IMG/VR virus record: IMGVR_UViG_3300025732_002031
Coordinates: 1 to 24,003 of that record
Length of the DNA: 24,003 nucleotides
From: a virus
Reading direction: 5' to 3' (one strand)
Positions 1 to 7,514 of this stretch are shown in pieces; within the stretch, counting starts at the first letter, position 1, and every line of letters begins with the position of its first letter. The notes beneath the pieces are model-generated. The model did no database searches. It was not told where the DNA came from and worked only from the letters and a program-made list of their open reading frames with translations. The position numbers and the translations under genes are program-made.

Positions 1-395
1 ACTTTGTATTCGTGTAATTGGCTTAAATCCGGCGACCACCACGAGATCGTTCTCGGATTCTTTAATTTCTTTATATGTTTAATCCCTGTCATTATCGTTC
101 TATAACCATTCGCGCATAAGAGGACAAAGTGTACGTTCGGGCCGTCTTGAGTTAAAAGGTTCTTTAAGATGTCAAACCTTGTTATGTCTAAATCTTTCAA
201 CAGGGCGTAGAACTCATCTGTAATGTTTACAAATATCGCCACCCCTTCAATATGCTCGTCCCGGACTACGATTACCTTATCCCGGTTATTCTCTAACGCT
301 TGAATGAGATCGTTCTTATTTGGAACTATGTCATTCCGCGGCCCCTTATACCTTGAATAGTAATTAACCATCAGGTACTCAGCGACCTCGCTCAT
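1..395 (-). CDS. partial small phage protein, possibly GNAT-fold
   Basis: This is an open frame of 131 codons that runs off the left edge of the window, so its C-terminus is missing. It begins MSEVAEYLMVNYYSRYKG and its last visible part contains a stretch reading RTISWWSPDL. The ATG shares four bases (ATGA) with the terminase large-subunit stop, so it is translated as the next gene of the packaging operon. The mixed alpha/beta pattern, the run GVAIFVNI near residue 50 and the final I-S-W-W strand resemble the small acetyltransferase-fold (GNAT-like) proteins often found beside podovirus terminases. No acetyl-CoA binding loop is clear in the visible part, so that assignment is tentative. A small internal or accessory virion protein is the alternative. 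Confidence 0.6.
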   Translation of the reverse strand, partial: MSEVAEYLMVNYYSRYKGPRNDIVPNKNDLIQALENNRDKVIVVRDEHIEGVAIFVNITDEFYALLKDLDITRFDILKNLLTQDGPNVHFVLLCANGYRTIMTGIKHIKKLKNPRTISWWSPDLSQLHEYK

Positions 396-1744
396 CTCAC
401 CCCCGCAACTGAGAATAAGCTATCCTCCTTCACATACTGCGGATGCCGCACGAAACGATTGTCCTGTTGAGCCTTAACCTCTCCAACCAACGAAACGGCC
501 ATAATCAAAGCGTCTGCAAGGTTAGGACTCTTGACCTTGAACTTGCTTCGCATAATCTCTTTGGATATTAGAATCTTTCTCTGGTTATGATCGAAGGTGT
601 ATCTGAACGCTTCCTCCAACTCATGAAGGATAGTTTCATCGGGGATGTGAATATGCCCCTTTAAGATCATATCTTTGAGCTTGTAAGTGTTTAAGGTTCT
701 AGGATTGGCGTACTCTTTGTTGTCTGAGTAGCCTATGGAAGGATTGCGGAAACCTACGAAATTATCCATCCCTCTCCCTTTACTCAAATTATCTAGCGGC
801 CCTGAGCCTATCCCGTCCTCGTCAATGATGCACTTATCAACTTTATTCTCCGCGGCTGTGGTTAGAATACGCCCTGTGGTGTAATTCAAATCTTTATGTT
901 GCCATTGATCGGCGAAGATAACTTCCCAATGCAAAGAACCGTTCTGTTGCAAGATAACACACGCACACTTATCATCCCCGTACCGAGCAATATCAAATCC
1001 AGCGATTCTGTAGCCGTACGATTCCCTTAGTGGGTATACATTGGTCTTACAGGAAAAAAGCTCATCGTGTCCGAAAACACAATCCTCAGCACGTGCTAAA
1101 GGCTCACCTAACCAGATATGCTCGTAATCCTCTAAACTCTTTTTCTTACATTCTTCGGCTTCTCTCTTGAGGGCGGCGGTGCAGTGTTTGTTGTCGTCAT
1201 AATTGATCTTGATATGTAAGCAATCGCTTCTGTCGCGGAACTTCTCGAACACCGGATCGTTGTGGACGTGGCGGTTCATCGTGAAGAATATCTTTGCCTT
1301 GTCTTTACGAATGGTCGGGATGAGTACGTCCAGCGTTTGCTTAGTGATCGCCTGTGCCTCATCTATCCAAAGAACGTCAACCCCTTCCATACCCTGAATG
1401 TTGAAAGAGCCTTGTTCTCTGAAACCTCTAAAGTTAATCGTTGTCTGTGTGCCTCGGTGAGTTATCTTTGAGGCTCCGATGTCGAAATATAAATTGTTGC
1501 TGCGTACAATATCAGCCAAGAGGGAATAAACAGATTCATTGATACTGTTCTGCGTTTCACGACCGCATACCATTCTTAAAGATTTATGTTCAGCTAAATA
1601 AAGAAAGATACGCCCGATGGTTTGTGACTTACCACCACCGCGGCCGCCTTCGATTAGAAAGTATCGAAAGTCGTTAATTCGTTGGATTATCGGGAGTAGC
1701 TTCTCCGGCACGTCCAGCAGAGCCGGCAGGATCATTTGAACCAA
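392..1744 (-). CDS. terL: terminase large subunit (DNA packaging ATPase/nuclease)
   Basis: This 450-aa protein is the motor that drives genome packaging into the prohead and cuts the concatemer. The ATPase domain has the Walker A loop GGRGGGKS at residues 33-40 (K39) and Walker B VLWIDEA around 124-130 (D128, E129), with a TMNRH coupling segment near 155. The nuclease domain has the RNase H-like acidic residues in AGFDIARYGDD (D251, D257), IIDEDG (D308, D310) and LADAL (D411). Length and motif order fit the family. The start is TTG: AGGAG lies seven bases upstream of it, while the in-frame ATG three codons later is badly spaced from that site. It overlaps the small-subunit gene by 71 bases and the following gene by ATGA. 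Confidence 0.97.
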   Translation of the reverse strand: MVQMILPALLDVPEKLLPIIQRINDFRYFLIEGGRGGGKSQTIGRIFLYLAEHKSLRMVCGRETQNSINESVYSLLADIVRSNNLYFDIGASKITHRGTQTTINFRGFREQGSFNIQGMEGVDVLWIDEAQAITKQTLDVLIPTIRKDKAKIFFTMNRHVHNDPVFEKFRDRSDCLHIKINYDDNKHCTAALKREAEECKKKSLEDYEHIWLGEPLARAEDCVFGHDELFSCKTNVYPLRESYGYRIAGFDIARYGDDKCACVILQQNGSLHWEVIFADQWQHKDLNYTTGRILTTAAENKVDKCIIDEDGIGSGPLDNLSKGRGMDNFVGFRNPSIGYSDNKEYANPRTLNTYKLKDMILKGHIHIPDETILHELEEAFRYTFDHNQRKILISKEIMRSKFKVKSPNLADALIMAVSLVGEVKAQQDNRFVRHPQYVKEDSLFSVAGVR

Positions 1745-2021
1745 TGTTAAGCTCCTGTGCTTGACCGTCCATGATTACCGACGGCATACTTACAAAATTA
1801 ACTTCCCCATCTATTGTTGAGATTGTTGAATCAGGCACGAACTTCTTCATAACCGCGATCATTATGTTTTTATCTCTGAAAGCGTACTCGGCAACCTTAT
1901 CCCAAAAGTTCTCTCCTCGGCGTGTTCCTTCTTTTTCTAGCGCGGCACGAAGCAGATCAGGTTCGGCGTTCTTAGGTCTGCCTTTACGATTTATGTTTGG
2001 ATCACCTTTAACGAAGGGCAT
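1674..2021 (-). CDS. terS: putative terminase small subunit
   Basis: This 115-aa protein lies directly upstream of terL. Its N-terminus (GDPNINRKGRPKN, residues 6-18) is the basic Gly-Asn-Pro...Lys-Gly-Arg-Pro motif seen at the start of many phage small terminase-like proteins (DUF5681 type). It is followed by a predicted helical segment and a low-complexity Gly/Ala/Pro tail from about residue 97. The small subunit recognises the packaging site and loads the large subunit. Function is inferred from the motif and position, since no DNA-binding fold can be proven by eye. The last 71 bases are also the start of terL in another frame, and the terL ribosome site lies inside this gene, so the two are likely coupled. 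A GGGG run four bases before the ATG is its only ribosome-site candidate. Confidence 0.75.
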   Translation of the reverse strand: MPFVKGDPNINRKGRPKNAEPDLLRAALEKEGTRRGENFWDKVAEYAFRDKNIMIAVMKKFVPDSTISTIDGEVNFVSMPSVIMDGQAQELNIGSNDPAGSAGRAGEATPDNPTN

Positions 2022-2061
2022 AGTTTCCCCATAAGAAGAAGTCAGTTTTACTATCTACATC

Positions 2062-2080
2062 CCTTATTGTATAAATAAGG
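2062..2080. promoter_or_regulatory. short palindrome in the gap upstream of the packaging genes
   Basis: The gap 2022-2105 is very AT-rich and holds CCTTATT, a five-base spacer and AATAAGG, a perfect 7-base inverted repeat. On the minus strand TACAAT, a good -10 match, overlaps it, but no -35 box lies at an ideal distance (TTTACA is only 14 bases away). No U-tract follows on either strand, so it is not a standard terminator. A promoter or operator for the packaging genes is the simplest reading, with low certainty. Confidence 0.3.
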
Positions 2081-2105
2081 TTATTTGTAAATAAATATTG
2101 GCATT

Positions 2106-2318
2106 CTAACGGGAGAGGATGTGGGTGGTCGAAACCGTGATCGAGGGGCATTTTCTATCTGTCTTGCGTTGTTTGCGTTCGTAGAGAAGATGGTGTAGGT
2201 ATTGACAGCCAGGGTGTCCGCACGTGACTCTTTTTCTTGGGCGGGTCTTGCAGTACGGACAAGCCCTGGTGTACTTAGTGACAGTGACCTCTGTATGTGA
2301 ATGAGAGATCAGGTGCAT
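2106..2318 (-). CDS. small putative zinc-binding protein
   Basis: This 70-aa protein has a Cys/His cluster: ACPYCKTR (two Cys, residues 19-22), then CGHPGCQYLHH (two Cys plus His) ten residues later, followed by a basic region. The spacing is that of a small treble-clef or zinc-ribbon finger, as seen in the N-terminal fingers of phage HNH proteins and in stand-alone phage zinc proteins. No nuclease motif is present. It starts three bases after the preceding gene's stop and its ribosome site is weak. The last twenty residues are low in recognisable structure. Nucleic-acid binding is likely for such a finger, but no specific role can be given. Confidence 0.5.
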   Translation of the reverse strand: MHLISHSHTEVTVTKYTRACPYCKTRPRKRVTCGHPGCQYLHHLLYERKQRKTDRKCPSITVSTTHILSR

Positions 2319-2321
2319 TGG

Positions 2322-2735
2322 TTATTTATACCACCAATAATGATATGGATGTTTAATGACCCATCCTTGATAAGCGTCCCCTTCTTTGTATAGCGGGCGA
2401 AGGTCGCCTAGTACGTCCATAAAATAAGACAGTTGATCTGACTCCATTTTCATCGTGACACTGCCTGAGAAGTAACCCTTAACAAAACGATAAGGTATAT
2501 ACACAAGGTCGTTTTCGATCTTTAATTCGTCCGTTGAGTCGCCCTGATTGCCTTTGACGAAGTGATCGTTTAAAAACTTTGTTACTTCCCCGGCCCCGAC
2601 CGTTCCTTTAAGTTTAACGATTATTTGAGCCTGTTGCCGCCAAGTGCCGTCATAAAGCTCACCTAAATAGGTAATAATCTCGCTGACACTTGTCTTAGTT
2701 GCTACGATATTCCCATCTTTGAACTCGATGTCCAT
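2322..2735 (-). CDS. hypothetical protein, 137 aa
   Basis: I do not recognise this protein. It is soluble, of balanced charge, with no signal peptide or membrane helix, and ends in an aromatic-rich stretch (HPYHYWWYK). The ATG is well supported: GGGGGTAAG precedes it, and that ribosome site is made by the last codons and stop of the GT2 gene upstream, so the pair is translationally coupled. Its place at the distal end of the glycan cassette, before the packaging genes, leaves open which module it belongs to. Confidence 0.7.
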   Translation of the reverse strand: MDIEFKDGNIVATKTSVSEIITYLGELYDGTWRQQAQIIVKLKGTVGAGEVTKFLNDHFVKGNQGDSTDELKIENDLVYIPYRFVKGYFSGSVTMKMESDQLSYFMDVLGDLRPLYKEGDAYQGWVIKHPYHYWWYK

Positions 2736-2737
2736 TC

Positions 2738-3322
2738 TTACCCCCTTAGTTTTAACCTTAGTTTAAAAGACTCAACGAAACTCCTGAACACATTGAATAA
2801 CCTCATAGGCTTGGCTGTGGAACCGTGGTCGGTTACTTCAACAGGAACTTCGATTATTTGTAAACCTTTCATCCGGGCCTTGTAGAGTATCTCAAGGTCG
2901 AATATGTACGAACTGCTTTCCCAAGGGAGGAGTGAGTAGTATTTGAATAGTTTAATCCCAGTCTGTGTATCATTTGTGATACCAAACAGCCATTTGATAT
3001 ATAATCTGCTACATTTAGTTAATAGCCTGCGCCCAAGTGATCCCCTAACCTGCTTCTTCCCAACCACGATGTCATAGTCCTTCAGGAAAGGCAGAAGCCT
3101 ATGTATCATCCGCGGGTGGATGTCCAAATCACCATCTATGAAGCAGATCGTGTCCCCGGTGCATTGACTTAAAGCCTCTCTTACCGCCCAACCCTTCCCC
3201 TTTCCAAGTGAGTCGTTACAGACTATGATCTGGTGTGCTTCGGGGAACTCTCTCTCAACCTCCTTGACCATTTCGTGTATCTTGGGTTCATCGCGGCTAG
3301 GGATTAGGATGGATAGTTTCAT
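2738..3322 (-). CDS. GT2 glycosyltransferase, polyprenyl-phosphate sugar synthase-like
   Basis: This 194-aa GT-A glycosyltransferase belongs to the dolichol-phosphate-mannose synthase (DPM1/GtrB-like) branch. It has the start KLSILIPSRDE, GKGWAVREAL at 42-51, the metal/nucleotide DxD as DGDLD at 63-67, and the diagnostic later motifs RGSLGRR, DTQTGIKLF and FDLEILY. These enzymes move a sugar from a nucleotide donor to a membrane polyprenyl phosphate on the cytoplasmic face. The protein lacks the C-terminal membrane helices of GtrB, and the usual DDGSxDxT loop near residue 37 is shortened to NDSLG, so it is near the minimum size for the fold. It starts within the ATGA overlap of the TMTC-like gene, which would be the natural user of its lipid-linked product (inference). 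Confidence 0.88.
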   Translation of the reverse strand: MKLSILIPSRDEPKIHEMVKEVEREFPEAHQIIVCNDSLGKGKGWAVREALSQCTGDTICFIDGDLDIHPRMIHRLLPFLKDYDIVVGKKQVRGSLGRRLLTKCSRLYIKWLFGITNDTQTGIKLFKYYSLLPWESSSYIFDLEILYKARMKGLQIIEVPVEVTDHGSTAKPMRLFNVFRSFVESFKLRLKLRG

Positions 3323-4629
3323 AAGAGGACTACGATATTACCTTTCTTCCAACCTTCGATTAACTCGTTGGCTTGTTTTTCTTGTCCGGCCGGGATGTTC
3401 TCCTCGGCTTGCTTGATAAACTGCTCTGCTTCTTTATCGTGTTTACCTAGTTTTAAAGCTGAGGCGATGTTAAATAGTATCTTAAACTCTTTCGGGCTGA
3501 TTAACCGAGCCATAGTCCACATGATAAGAGCTTCTTGATAAGATTGATTCCCCCATCTTTTCATCGCGCGGACGTGCCAGACAAACCAAGAGTTGGGAGA
3601 GGCTATACAAGATGCCTCAACAGTGTAGTAATCGTCCTGAAAAGCGTCCATCCAAAACCACATCTTAGTTGCGTACATTGTGATAAATACAGCCGACCAT
3701 ATTGGCGAAGCCAACAAAAAAGACGCTAAGGCTACCATCAATCCGGCGTTTGGAAGGTAGCAATATCTCTCAGCAATCTCCTGCTGTAACCTAAACAGAT
3801 TACAGAAAGGAGCCAGAGTGATAAGCCACCACAAAAGTCCGAATGAAGCCATAGTCCAAGGTTGTGTAGTCCAATACCAGATCATCCACCCGAAGATCAC
3901 AAGACCTAACCAAAAGAATCTGTCTCTAAGTGAATAGGCTTTTTCTTTTCCCGCGCCGGCCATACTCTGCATATACGAGTGATAAAAGGTCGTCTTGATC
4001 GGGATGATCGAGTGGATGAAGTAGAACGAAGCGGTCTTAATAAAGAGGATAAGTTTTGATATGTGAATCTTCCTGTCCTCGGTATACATCTCCTGGCTGA
4101 TTTTGTTCTGTACATTATTTTTAAATCTTTTCCAATAAAACCCCCAAATGAGAGGCATAAACAGAAGGAACCAGGAATAGTCTGATCCTAGGAATACAAG
4201 CGGAGCCAGGAACCCGGCGTTTGAGTAACAGGCTAGCAAGATCCAAGCCGGAGCCAGCAAAGGCATACTCATCGCCCCCACCATTCCTAATGTGGACAAA
4301 ACGTACCCTCTCCCTGAAATCCAAACCGAACCTTGATTGTTGATAGGATTGAAAGAGAAAAGTAAGGCAGCTAGAAAAGACACGTCGTTAGCCCCGAATC
4401 CTATATAAATAAAAGCACAAACTAAGGAGTGTAAAACTATGGTGATGGCGTGATCAATTACAGGATTGCTTTTTAAATGGCCTTCTAGGACTAGAAGCCA
4501 ATACTTCCACTTAGGGTGAGTTTCTTTGCGGTTTGCGGAAGGAATGTCGTCTGATACGTATTTAAATCCGAGACATTTTAAGTAGAAACATAAGTTTACT
4601 AACAGGATGATACAGACTTTTTCAAACAA
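3319..4629 (-). CDS. TMTC-like membrane GT-C glycosyltransferase with TPR tail
   Basis: This 436-aa polytopic membrane protein carries the hallmarks of the TMTC / bacterial O-glycosyltransferase-like family. They are an early Asp pair after TM1 (YVSDD, 24-28), a helix pattern NPVIDHAITIVLHSL, the block FNPINNQGSVWISGRG at 93-108, and late TLAPFCNLF...ERYCYLP (271-293). These are followed by a helical tetratricopeptide-like tail (about 340-415). The family transfers a sugar from a polyprenyl-phosphate donor to protein or glycan outside the membrane. The start is TTG at 4629, because the frame holds no usable ATG before TM1. It overlaps the radical SAM gene by 31 bases. The adjacent downstream gene encodes the lipid-sugar synthase, which supports a two-step pathway. 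The acceptor is unknown. Confidence 0.85.
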   Translation of the reverse strand: MFEKVCIILLVNLCFYLKCLGFKYVSDDIPSANRKETHPKWKYWLLVLEGHLKSNPVIDHAITIVLHSLVCAFIYIGFGANDVSFLAALLFSFNPINNQGSVWISGRGYVLSTLGMVGAMSMPLLAPAWILLACYSNAGFLAPLVFLGSDYSWFLLFMPLIWGFYWKRFKNNVQNKISQEMYTEDRKIHISKLILFIKTASFYFIHSIIPIKTTFYHSYMQSMAGAGKEKAYSLRDRFFWLGLVIFGWMIWYWTTQPWTMASFGLLWWLITLAPFCNLFRLQQEIAERYCYLPNAGLMVALASFLLASPIWSAVFITMYATKMWFWMDAFQDDYYTVEASCIASPNSWFVWHVRAMKRWGNQSYQEALIMWTMARLISPKEFKILFNIASALKLGKHDKEAEQFIKQAEENIPAGQEKQANELIEGWKKGNIVVLL

Positions 4630-5651
4630 AACTTTCTCACTTTCTCCTCCAGTACTAGCCTACCCCCGCGAAGAAGGTAGGTAAAATCTTCCCATCGTTT
4701 AATGTCTTTTACTTTATGAAACCAAAACTCAGGACTTCTGTATGCGTCGAAAAACCTAGGAACGTACTTATGGCCTGGGGAATTTGGATCTGGCTGTGTC
4801 CTGGGTGGGGAATATACGCTTGCCTGCGCTGTTTTGAGATACCCTTTTTTAAGAAGGTAGTGGCAAAGCTCTATCGTGTTCTTTTCTTCTTCCGGCGTCT
4901 CCCAAGGGTAGCCACACATGAAGGTTCCGTGAGGATCCAGTCCTGCATCTGACATCGCCTTTATGTTCTCAATAACTTTATCTGCTCGTTGCCCTTTCTG
5001 AATCTTGTTAATAGTATTTTGATTGGCAGATTCAATGCCTACCAATATGAACCTAAATCCAGCTTCTCTCATTAATTTGAAATCCTGTTTAATCGGTTTA
5101 AGATTACACCCCAATACAATCTTTTTATTTAGTCCGGTATCTATCATTTTTCTGCATAATTCATTCAACCACTCATTTATCGGTATTGTTCCAGCATCAT
5201 CAAACAACTCCTTATGCCCTAACTTAACGCAATCTTCAATCTCAGTTAAAACATGATCTACTGTCCTAAGCCCTCGTTTCTCATTTTCAATGATCCTCAA
5301 AGAATCCACACAAAAGGTACACCCCTTTGCCCCGGCCCACCAGCAAAGGTTAGAGGATAAAAGATGACTACCTGGAAAATATTTATAATTTCCATAAGAA
5401 AGATATTTAGGATTCATTGAATTAGTAAATTTCCTGTCAGGTATCGGCAGTTTATCAAAATCAACATCTATCTCTCGATCAGATTTAATAATCCTATCAA
5501 ACTTACCATCATCTTCACCAAACCAAACAACTTCATTCCCTTTATCTCTAAGGAGCGTCGCAAACATCGCAAGATGAGCCGGATAAATCCAAACCGGCTT
5601 CTCATATTGACGCTGAGAATGATAAGGGCTGTCTTTAAATAATATTCTCAT
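4599..5651 (-). CDS. radical SAM protein, Cx7CxxC type
   Basis: This 350-aa radical SAM enzyme binds its [4Fe-4S] cluster through C103, C111 and C114 in CWWAGAKGCTFC. That spacing (Cx7CxxC with two Trp) is known from RiPP-maturation-like radical SAM proteins, not the common Cx3CxxC. Barrel motifs follow: FDDAGT, ILVGIESANQ and GTFMCGYPWETPEEE. The N-terminal 70 residues resemble the remains of a B12-binding Rossmann domain (YPAHLAMFATLLRDKGNEVVWF) but lack the DxHxxG cobalamin motif. The ATG overlaps the HNH stop by ATGA. The 5' half is visibly richer in A/T than the 3' half. It is placed among glycan genes, so modification of a sugar, lipid or peptide is possible, but the substrate is unknown. 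Confidence 0.9.
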   Translation of the reverse strand: MRILFKDSPYHSQRQYEKPVWIYPAHLAMFATLLRDKGNEVVWFGEDDGKFDRIIKSDREIDVDFDKLPIPDRKFTNSMNPKYLSYGNYKYFPGSHLLSSNLCWWAGAKGCTFCVDSLRIIENEKRGLRTVDHVLTEIEDCVKLGHKELFDDAGTIPINEWLNELCRKMIDTGLNKKIVLGCNLKPIKQDFKLMREAGFRFILVGIESANQNTINKIQKGQRADKVIENIKAMSDAGLDPHGTFMCGYPWETPEEEKNTIELCHYLLKKGYLKTAQASVYSPPRTQPDPNSPGHKYVPRFFDAYRSPEFWFHKVKDIKRWEDFTYLLRGGRLVLEEKVRKFCLKKSVSSC

Positions 5652-6112
5652 AATTTATGAACTTTCTTATGGCACGAATGACACAAAGTAACTCCATTAT
5701 TAATATCCCAAAGCAAAGAACAAGAAATCGCTTTAGCAATAGTATCAATCCCTTCATCAACTAAAATCCTTTTCATTCTTACAACATGATGTGCATTTAA
5801 TACTTTTCCAGACTCCAAACACATCTGACAAACAAACCTGTCTCTGCGAAATACTTTTAAACGCCATTCGGAATACTCAACCAAATCCCTAATTCGAGTA
5901 GCGATGCGTTGAAGATAAACACCATTAATCTTCTTCGCCCAACCCTTTTGCCTAACACTTGGATTTCTATATTTCTTTAACTTTGAACACGGCTTACATC
6001 TAGAAGATGTTTCATGGCAAACATCCCCACAATCTAAACATTTATTATTATATCTACGTTTGTTCCTTAATCTAAAATATTCTCTTTGTACTTCTTTATC
6101 TTTATATGGCAT
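5648..6112 (-). CDS. HNH endonuclease with N-terminal zinc finger
   Basis: This 154-aa protein has an N-terminal Cys cluster (C25, C28, C39, C42) that probably forms a zinc finger. The HNH nuclease domain has C95/C98, the catalytic HH at 108-109, N138/N139 and the second zinc pair C144/C147 with H148 and H152. It is a typical free-standing phage HNH endonuclease, able to nick or cut DNA and often mobile by homing. The gene is clearly more A/T-rich than its neighbours, which suggests recent acquisition. It nevertheless sits in phase with the operon: it starts immediately after the 84-aa gene's stop and ends in the ATGA of the radical SAM start. Confidence 0.92.
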   Translation of the reverse strand: MPYKDKEVQREYFRLRNKRRYNNKCLDCGDVCHETSSRCKPCSKLKKYRNPSVRQKGWAKKINGVYLQRIATRIRDLVEYSEWRLKVFRRDRFVCQMCLESGKVLNAHHVVRMKRILVDEGIDTIAKAISCSLLWDINNGVTLCHSCHKKVHKL

Positions 6113-6367
6113 CTATTGAACCACCTCCCTCGGAACTTCCTCCGGCCACTTCCACCCTTTAGGACACCTTAGAATGACATCGTGTCCTTCTTCCATTAGT
6201 TTGAATATCTCTGCCATCTTTTCTTTCGCCGCCCTCTCTGATACCCCGTAAGTGTCGGTAAGAATAAAAAAATATTCAGCGATTATCTTTGCCCTATCAG
6301 GGAAGTTTTTTTCGAATATCTTCCTCCACTGCTTTTCAGGGATGGTGACTGATAACTCGTATCTCAT
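6113..6367 (-). CDS. hypothetical protein, 84 aa
   Basis: I do not recognise this protein. It is a mostly helical, soluble protein with a Trp-rich end (CPKGWKWPEEVP). Its ATG is in an ATGA overlap with the 48-aa gene upstream, and its stop directly abuts the HNH start, so it is a real member of the leftward operon. It has no membrane segment or cofactor motif. Confidence 0.7.
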   Translation of the reverse strand: MRYELSVTIPEKQWRKIFEKNFPDRAKIIAEYFFILTDTYGVSERAAKEKMAEIFKLMEEGHDVILRCPKGWKWPEEVPREVVQ

Positions 6368-6510
6368 ACTAACTTCTTTCTTCTTCCCCGGCGCGCGCCG
6401 TTATACAAAACGTCCTTATAGTCTATTTCCTCTCGTGTTTCCCTAGCCCATCGGAAATGCTTAGCGTAATGCTTAGCTATTCTCTTAGCTTCTTTCATTA
6501 GACTTTTCAT
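6364..6510 (-). CDS. small basic protein, 48 aa
   Basis: This short gene fills what would otherwise be a 140-base gap. The product starts MKSLMKEAKRIAKHYAKHF and ends in the basic run GARRGRRKKLV, giving a strongly positive helical protein that could bind nucleic acid or acidic phospholipid. Support comes from coupling at both ends: its ATG overlaps the dehydratase stop as ATGA, and its stop overlaps the ATG of the 84-aa gene as ATGA. No family is recognised. Confidence 0.7.
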   Translation of the reverse strand: MKSLMKEAKRIAKHYAKHFRWARETREEIDYKDVLYNGARRGRRKKLV

Positions 6511-7514
6511 TCTAGCCACTCCTTATTGTTTAACGTCCACTTGACCATCTTCTCAAGCGACGAATGAAGGTTAACGGGGAATTTATAACCATAAGACTCT
6601 AACTTTTTACCACACAGCCCATAGTGAGGATCATGCCCCGGACGGCTTGAGTGTGCGTCAACAAGCTCGTAATCTAAATCTTTTCCCATAACATCGGCGA
6701 TCATCTTTGCGATTTCTAAATTGGAGATTTGTTTCTCCCCTACAATGTTAAATCTCTCCGGCCTGTCTACCTCCGGGAACTTCTTAACATCGACATTCTT
6801 TAATATAAAAAGAATCGCATCTGACGTATTCCGGGCGTGTAACCAAAATCTTGACCCCGGCTCCCCGCTTTTAGGATCGGCGTGGACTTGCACCTTCTCA
6901 CCATTTAAAATCTTCTTAATAACCATTGGAACATACTTCTCGCTTGACTGATATTCCCCGGCGGTGTTCATAATGTTAGTAATCATTACCGGAACCCCGT
7001 AAGTCCTCCAATAGCTTATAGCGATAGCTTCTTGACAAGCCTTGCTTGCTGAATACGGGTTAGAAGGAAGAATAGCACTCCATTCTGGATGAGTATATTT
7101 TCCATCAGTAGCACCATAAACCTCGTCGGTGGAGATTTGAACAAACTTCTCCGGGTTTATTTCCCGCGCGTACTCAAGCATATTCAAAGCAATATCTACG
7201 TTATTCTTAACAAAAGGAACTGGGTTTGTGATCGACCTGTCAACGTGGGATTCTGAGGCGAAATTAATTATATAATCCACCTTCCCAATCTTGCTTTTTA
7301 ATACGCTAGATATGGGAGCAATCAAGTCGTGTGTGTAAATATTGACTCTCTTGATGTGTTTTAAGAAGTGTTCGTTGTGAGTTAATCTCTCCGAAATTCC
7401 TTTATGCCGCCAACTATCTATCCCAACGATCTCCCAATCTGTGTTGACTAATAAATGTGATAAACAATGTGAACCTATGAAGCCCCCGATACCAGTTATT
7501 AAACAACGTTTCAT
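6507..7514 (-). CDS. nucleotide-sugar 4,6-dehydratase (extended SDR)
   Basis: This 335-aa protein is of the extended short-chain dehydrogenase family. The NAD-binding glycine motif is TGIGGFIGSH (7-16). The signature FASESHVDRSI near 85-95 is the one seen in dTDP-glucose 4,6-dehydratase (RmlB). The catalytic STDEVYG gives T129-D130-E131, and the YxxxK pair is Y154/K158 in YSASKAC. The Asp-Glu pair after the Thr marks 4,6-dehydratases rather than 4-epimerases. The product would be an NDP-4-keto-6-deoxy-sugar, the precursor of 6-deoxy sugars. The sugar and nucleotide cannot be read from the sequence. No downstream epimerase or reductase is visible here, so host enzymes may finish the sugar. A GAGGGGAA ribosome site precedes the ATG. 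Confidence 0.92.
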   Translation of the reverse strand: MKRCLITGIGGFIGSHCLSHLLVNTDWEIVGIDSWRHKGISERLTHNEHFLKHIKRVNIYTHDLIAPISSVLKSKIGKVDYIINFASESHVDRSITNPVPFVKNNVDIALNMLEYAREINPEKFVQISTDEVYGATDGKYTHPEWSAILPSNPYSASKACQEAIAISYWRTYGVPVMITNIMNTAGEYQSSEKYVPMVIKKILNGEKVQVHADPKSGEPGSRFWLHARNTSDAILFILKNVDVKKFPEVDRPERFNIVGEKQISNLEIAKMIADVMGKDLDYELVDAHSSRPGHDPHYGLCGKKLESYGYKFPVNLHSSLEKMVKWTLNNKEWLE

